Positions 11,930-13,204 of a stretch of 13,204 nucleotides of DNA are shown here, one piece after another. Below the pieces are notes generated by a model, which made no database searches, was not told the DNA's origin, and saw only the letters and a program-made list of their open reading frames with translations. The stretch comes from Candidatus Tepidiaquacellales bacterium UBA6667. GTDB taxonomy: Bacteria > Bacteroidota > Ignavibacteria > Tepidaquicellales > Tepidaquicellaceae. The stretch lies in contig DKKL01000008.1 in NCBI GenBank assembly GCA_002455255.1, positions 1-13,204 on the forward strand. Direction: 5' to 3'. Within the stretch, counting starts at the first letter, position 1, and each line of letters begins with the position of its first letter. Both the position numbers and the translations under genes were made by a program.

Positions 11930-13204
11930 ACTTTCCGAATACTGCAAACAAAAAAATATTTCACGACGCTGGGCAAATAAATTAATTGCTACCGGAAAGT
12001 TAGAAATTATTATAAAAGATAAGATTAAATATGTTGTTGCTGAATCCGGTTCGATAGTTTCTGAAGGTGCGATTGAGATTATGAAAAAGGAAGCGGAAAA
12101 AGAAATTTCAAGATTGATTGTTCAGGAACAAAATAGAAATAAATCCGGAGATTATTCAAGAAGAACGGAAGTAGTTGATGAAATAACCGGTATAGTGGAA
12201 TTATATAAAACTAAAGGAGTGATTTTAAAAGGTTATTCAATTTCAAACATTACAAGAAAAATTAATGGTGATATATGTCAAGTAGATAAAAGTGCAAATA
12301 TTGTGGTTCGGTCAACACGCAAAGATAAGTTTGAATTTAAGAATAAAGTTTTGAGTAATCCGGAATTACTAAACCAATTTATAAATCTCGCAGCGGGATT
12401 TTATTTGACACCCGGGAATAAATCTATAAGAGAAACAGCAATAAAAATTGAAATGATTTCACGTGAGAAAGAGGAATATTATGAGTTTGCTACTATTCCA
12501 CGCTCAACGATGGTGAGAGCCATAACAAAATTAGTAGAACAAAATGCTTTTGATAAATATCACTTATTAAAAAATAATTATCAGAAATTTGAAGCCAGGA
12601 AGATTTATAATCAGAGTGCGTTCACTGAAATGAATTTTATGGATTATTATGCTATTGATGACCACGTTTGTGAAATTAGTGGTGTATATAAATGGAATGA
12701 TGTCAAAAAAGACTGGGAGCTAAGGAAAGTTTATGCGTGGACAATTATAGAAATCAAGACTATGCACATAGTCGCTTACAAAATCAAAGCGGATAATTTT
12801 TCTGAAAATGATGTAAAAGAATTATTGCTCCAAGCGGTTATGAATATGGGAAGACCAACTCTCGGAATTTTAATGGATAACGGTCTTGCTCATTCAAAAG
12901 TATGTCAAGAATTACTTACGAGACTAAATATACCTTATTATTCGGGTCCTGCTTATGCTCCACTTCATAAAGCACCGGTAGAAAGAAGTTTTGGATTTTG
13001 GAAAAATGAATTACTTGCGAATTTTCCTAATTATATAGGTGGTAGTCGCAATGAAGTGAGACACTCGACCAAAAAATTAAGCCCGGAACAAGCCGAACAC
13101 ACATTTAATGAATTTTTACAGATTGCCGATAAATACTTTGAAGGATATTATCAAACAAAACCACGACTAAGAGAAATTGAACCCGGTAAAAAAATAGAAA
13201 TATC
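11922..13204 (+). CDS. MuA-like DDE transposase, 3' truncated by the window
   Basis: The frame is open to the right edge; 427 residues are visible. The enzyme would cut and join phage ends to target DNA for integration and replicative transposition. The N-terminus (1-40, IELSEYCKQKNISRRWANKLIATGK) looks like a winged HTH, as in Mu-type transposases. The rve-like catalytic core runs from about 235. The first Asp is in YYAIDDHVCE (Asp246 or 247), the second is Asp319 in LMDNG, and Glu354 is in APVERSFGFWKNEL. Only 34 residues separate Asp319 and Glu354, against 55 between Asp336 and Glu392 in MuA, so the core is compact, as in integrases and IS-type enzymes. A DNA-activating ATPase (MuB) would be expected beyond the right edge. 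ATG 11922 overlaps the HTH gene. Confidence 0.88.
   Translation, partial: MIELSEYCKQKNISRRWANKLIATGKLEIIIKDKIKYVVAESGSIVSEGAIEIMKKEAEKEISRLIVQEQNRNKSGDYSRRTEVVDEITGIVELYKTKGVILKGYSISNITRKINGDICQVDKSANIVVRSTRKDKFEFKNKVLSNPELLNQFINLAAGFYLTPGNKSIRETAIKIEMISREKEEYYEFATIPRSTMVRAITKLVEQNAFDKYHLLKNNYQKFEARKIYNQSAFTEMNFMDYYAIDDHVCEISGVYKWNDVKKDWELRKVYAWTIIEIKTMHIVAYKIKADNFSENDVKELLLQAVMNMGRPTLGILMDNGLAHSKVCQELLTRLNIPYYSGPAYAPLHKAPVERSFGFWKNELLANFPNYIGGSRNEVRHSTKKLSPEQAEHTFNEFLQIADKYFEGYYQTKPRLREIEPGKKIEI

Overview
The window is part of a Mu-like transposable phage or prophage, AT-rich throughout, almost certainly from a Gram-negative host of the Bacteroidota/Ignavibacteriota kind. The host guess rests on low GC, mostly absent Shine-Dalgarno sequences on the late genes, two short lipoproteins with lipoboxes, and divergent promoters that fit the Bacteroidota pattern (TTG, about 20 bases, TAnnTTTG) better than the E. 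coli one. No rRNA, tRNA, CRISPR array or clear host gene is visible.

Layout from left to right. (1) 3-377 is the 3' end of a gene that looks like a tail terminator/completion protein. (2) 378-909 is a 530-base non-coding region. It holds a cluster of perfect inverted repeats (20-mer TTAGGTTAATATTGACGACA and its reverse complement, plus two further partial copies, outer pairs spaced 30-31 bp) and several other hairpins. (3) 910-8104 is a tightly packed plus-strand late operon: Mu gp29-like portal, gp36-like (DUF1320) head-tail protein, Mu F-like minor head protein with a C-terminal nuclease-like domain, Mu G-like virion morphogenesis protein, D12-class adenine methyltransferase, putative small terminase and large terminase. 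(4) 8120-10955 is a minus-strand accessory block converging on the large terminase. It encodes a four-helix membrane protein, a 305-residue soluble protein overlapping it, a coiled-coil lipoprotein, a LITAF-like zinc-ribbon membrane protein, a small secreted Cys-rich protein and a second lipoprotein. (5) 11013-11306 (minus) is an XRE repressor. It faces two plus-strand XRE-type genes (Cro/Ner-like) across a compact divergent promoter with two palindromic operators TGGGTAA-N2-TTACCCA. (6) 11922 to the right edge is the N-terminal 427 residues of a DDE transposase of the MuA/rve type, translationally coupled to the HTH gene before it.

How it works together (inference): the divergent switch decides between lysogeny (repressor and possibly the whole minus-strand accessory block) and transposition/replication (the two small HTH genes, then transposase). 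The late operon packages and builds heads. The accessory block sits where lambda carries cI-rexA-rexB and has the same logic: a soluble protein followed by a four-helix membrane protein, expressed with the repressor. This makes it the best candidate for an undescribed phage-exclusion or lysogenic-conversion module. The inverted-repeat cluster at 553-667 has the geometry of transposase-binding end sites. If so, the two phage ends may be joined here, or the sites may be an internal control region.
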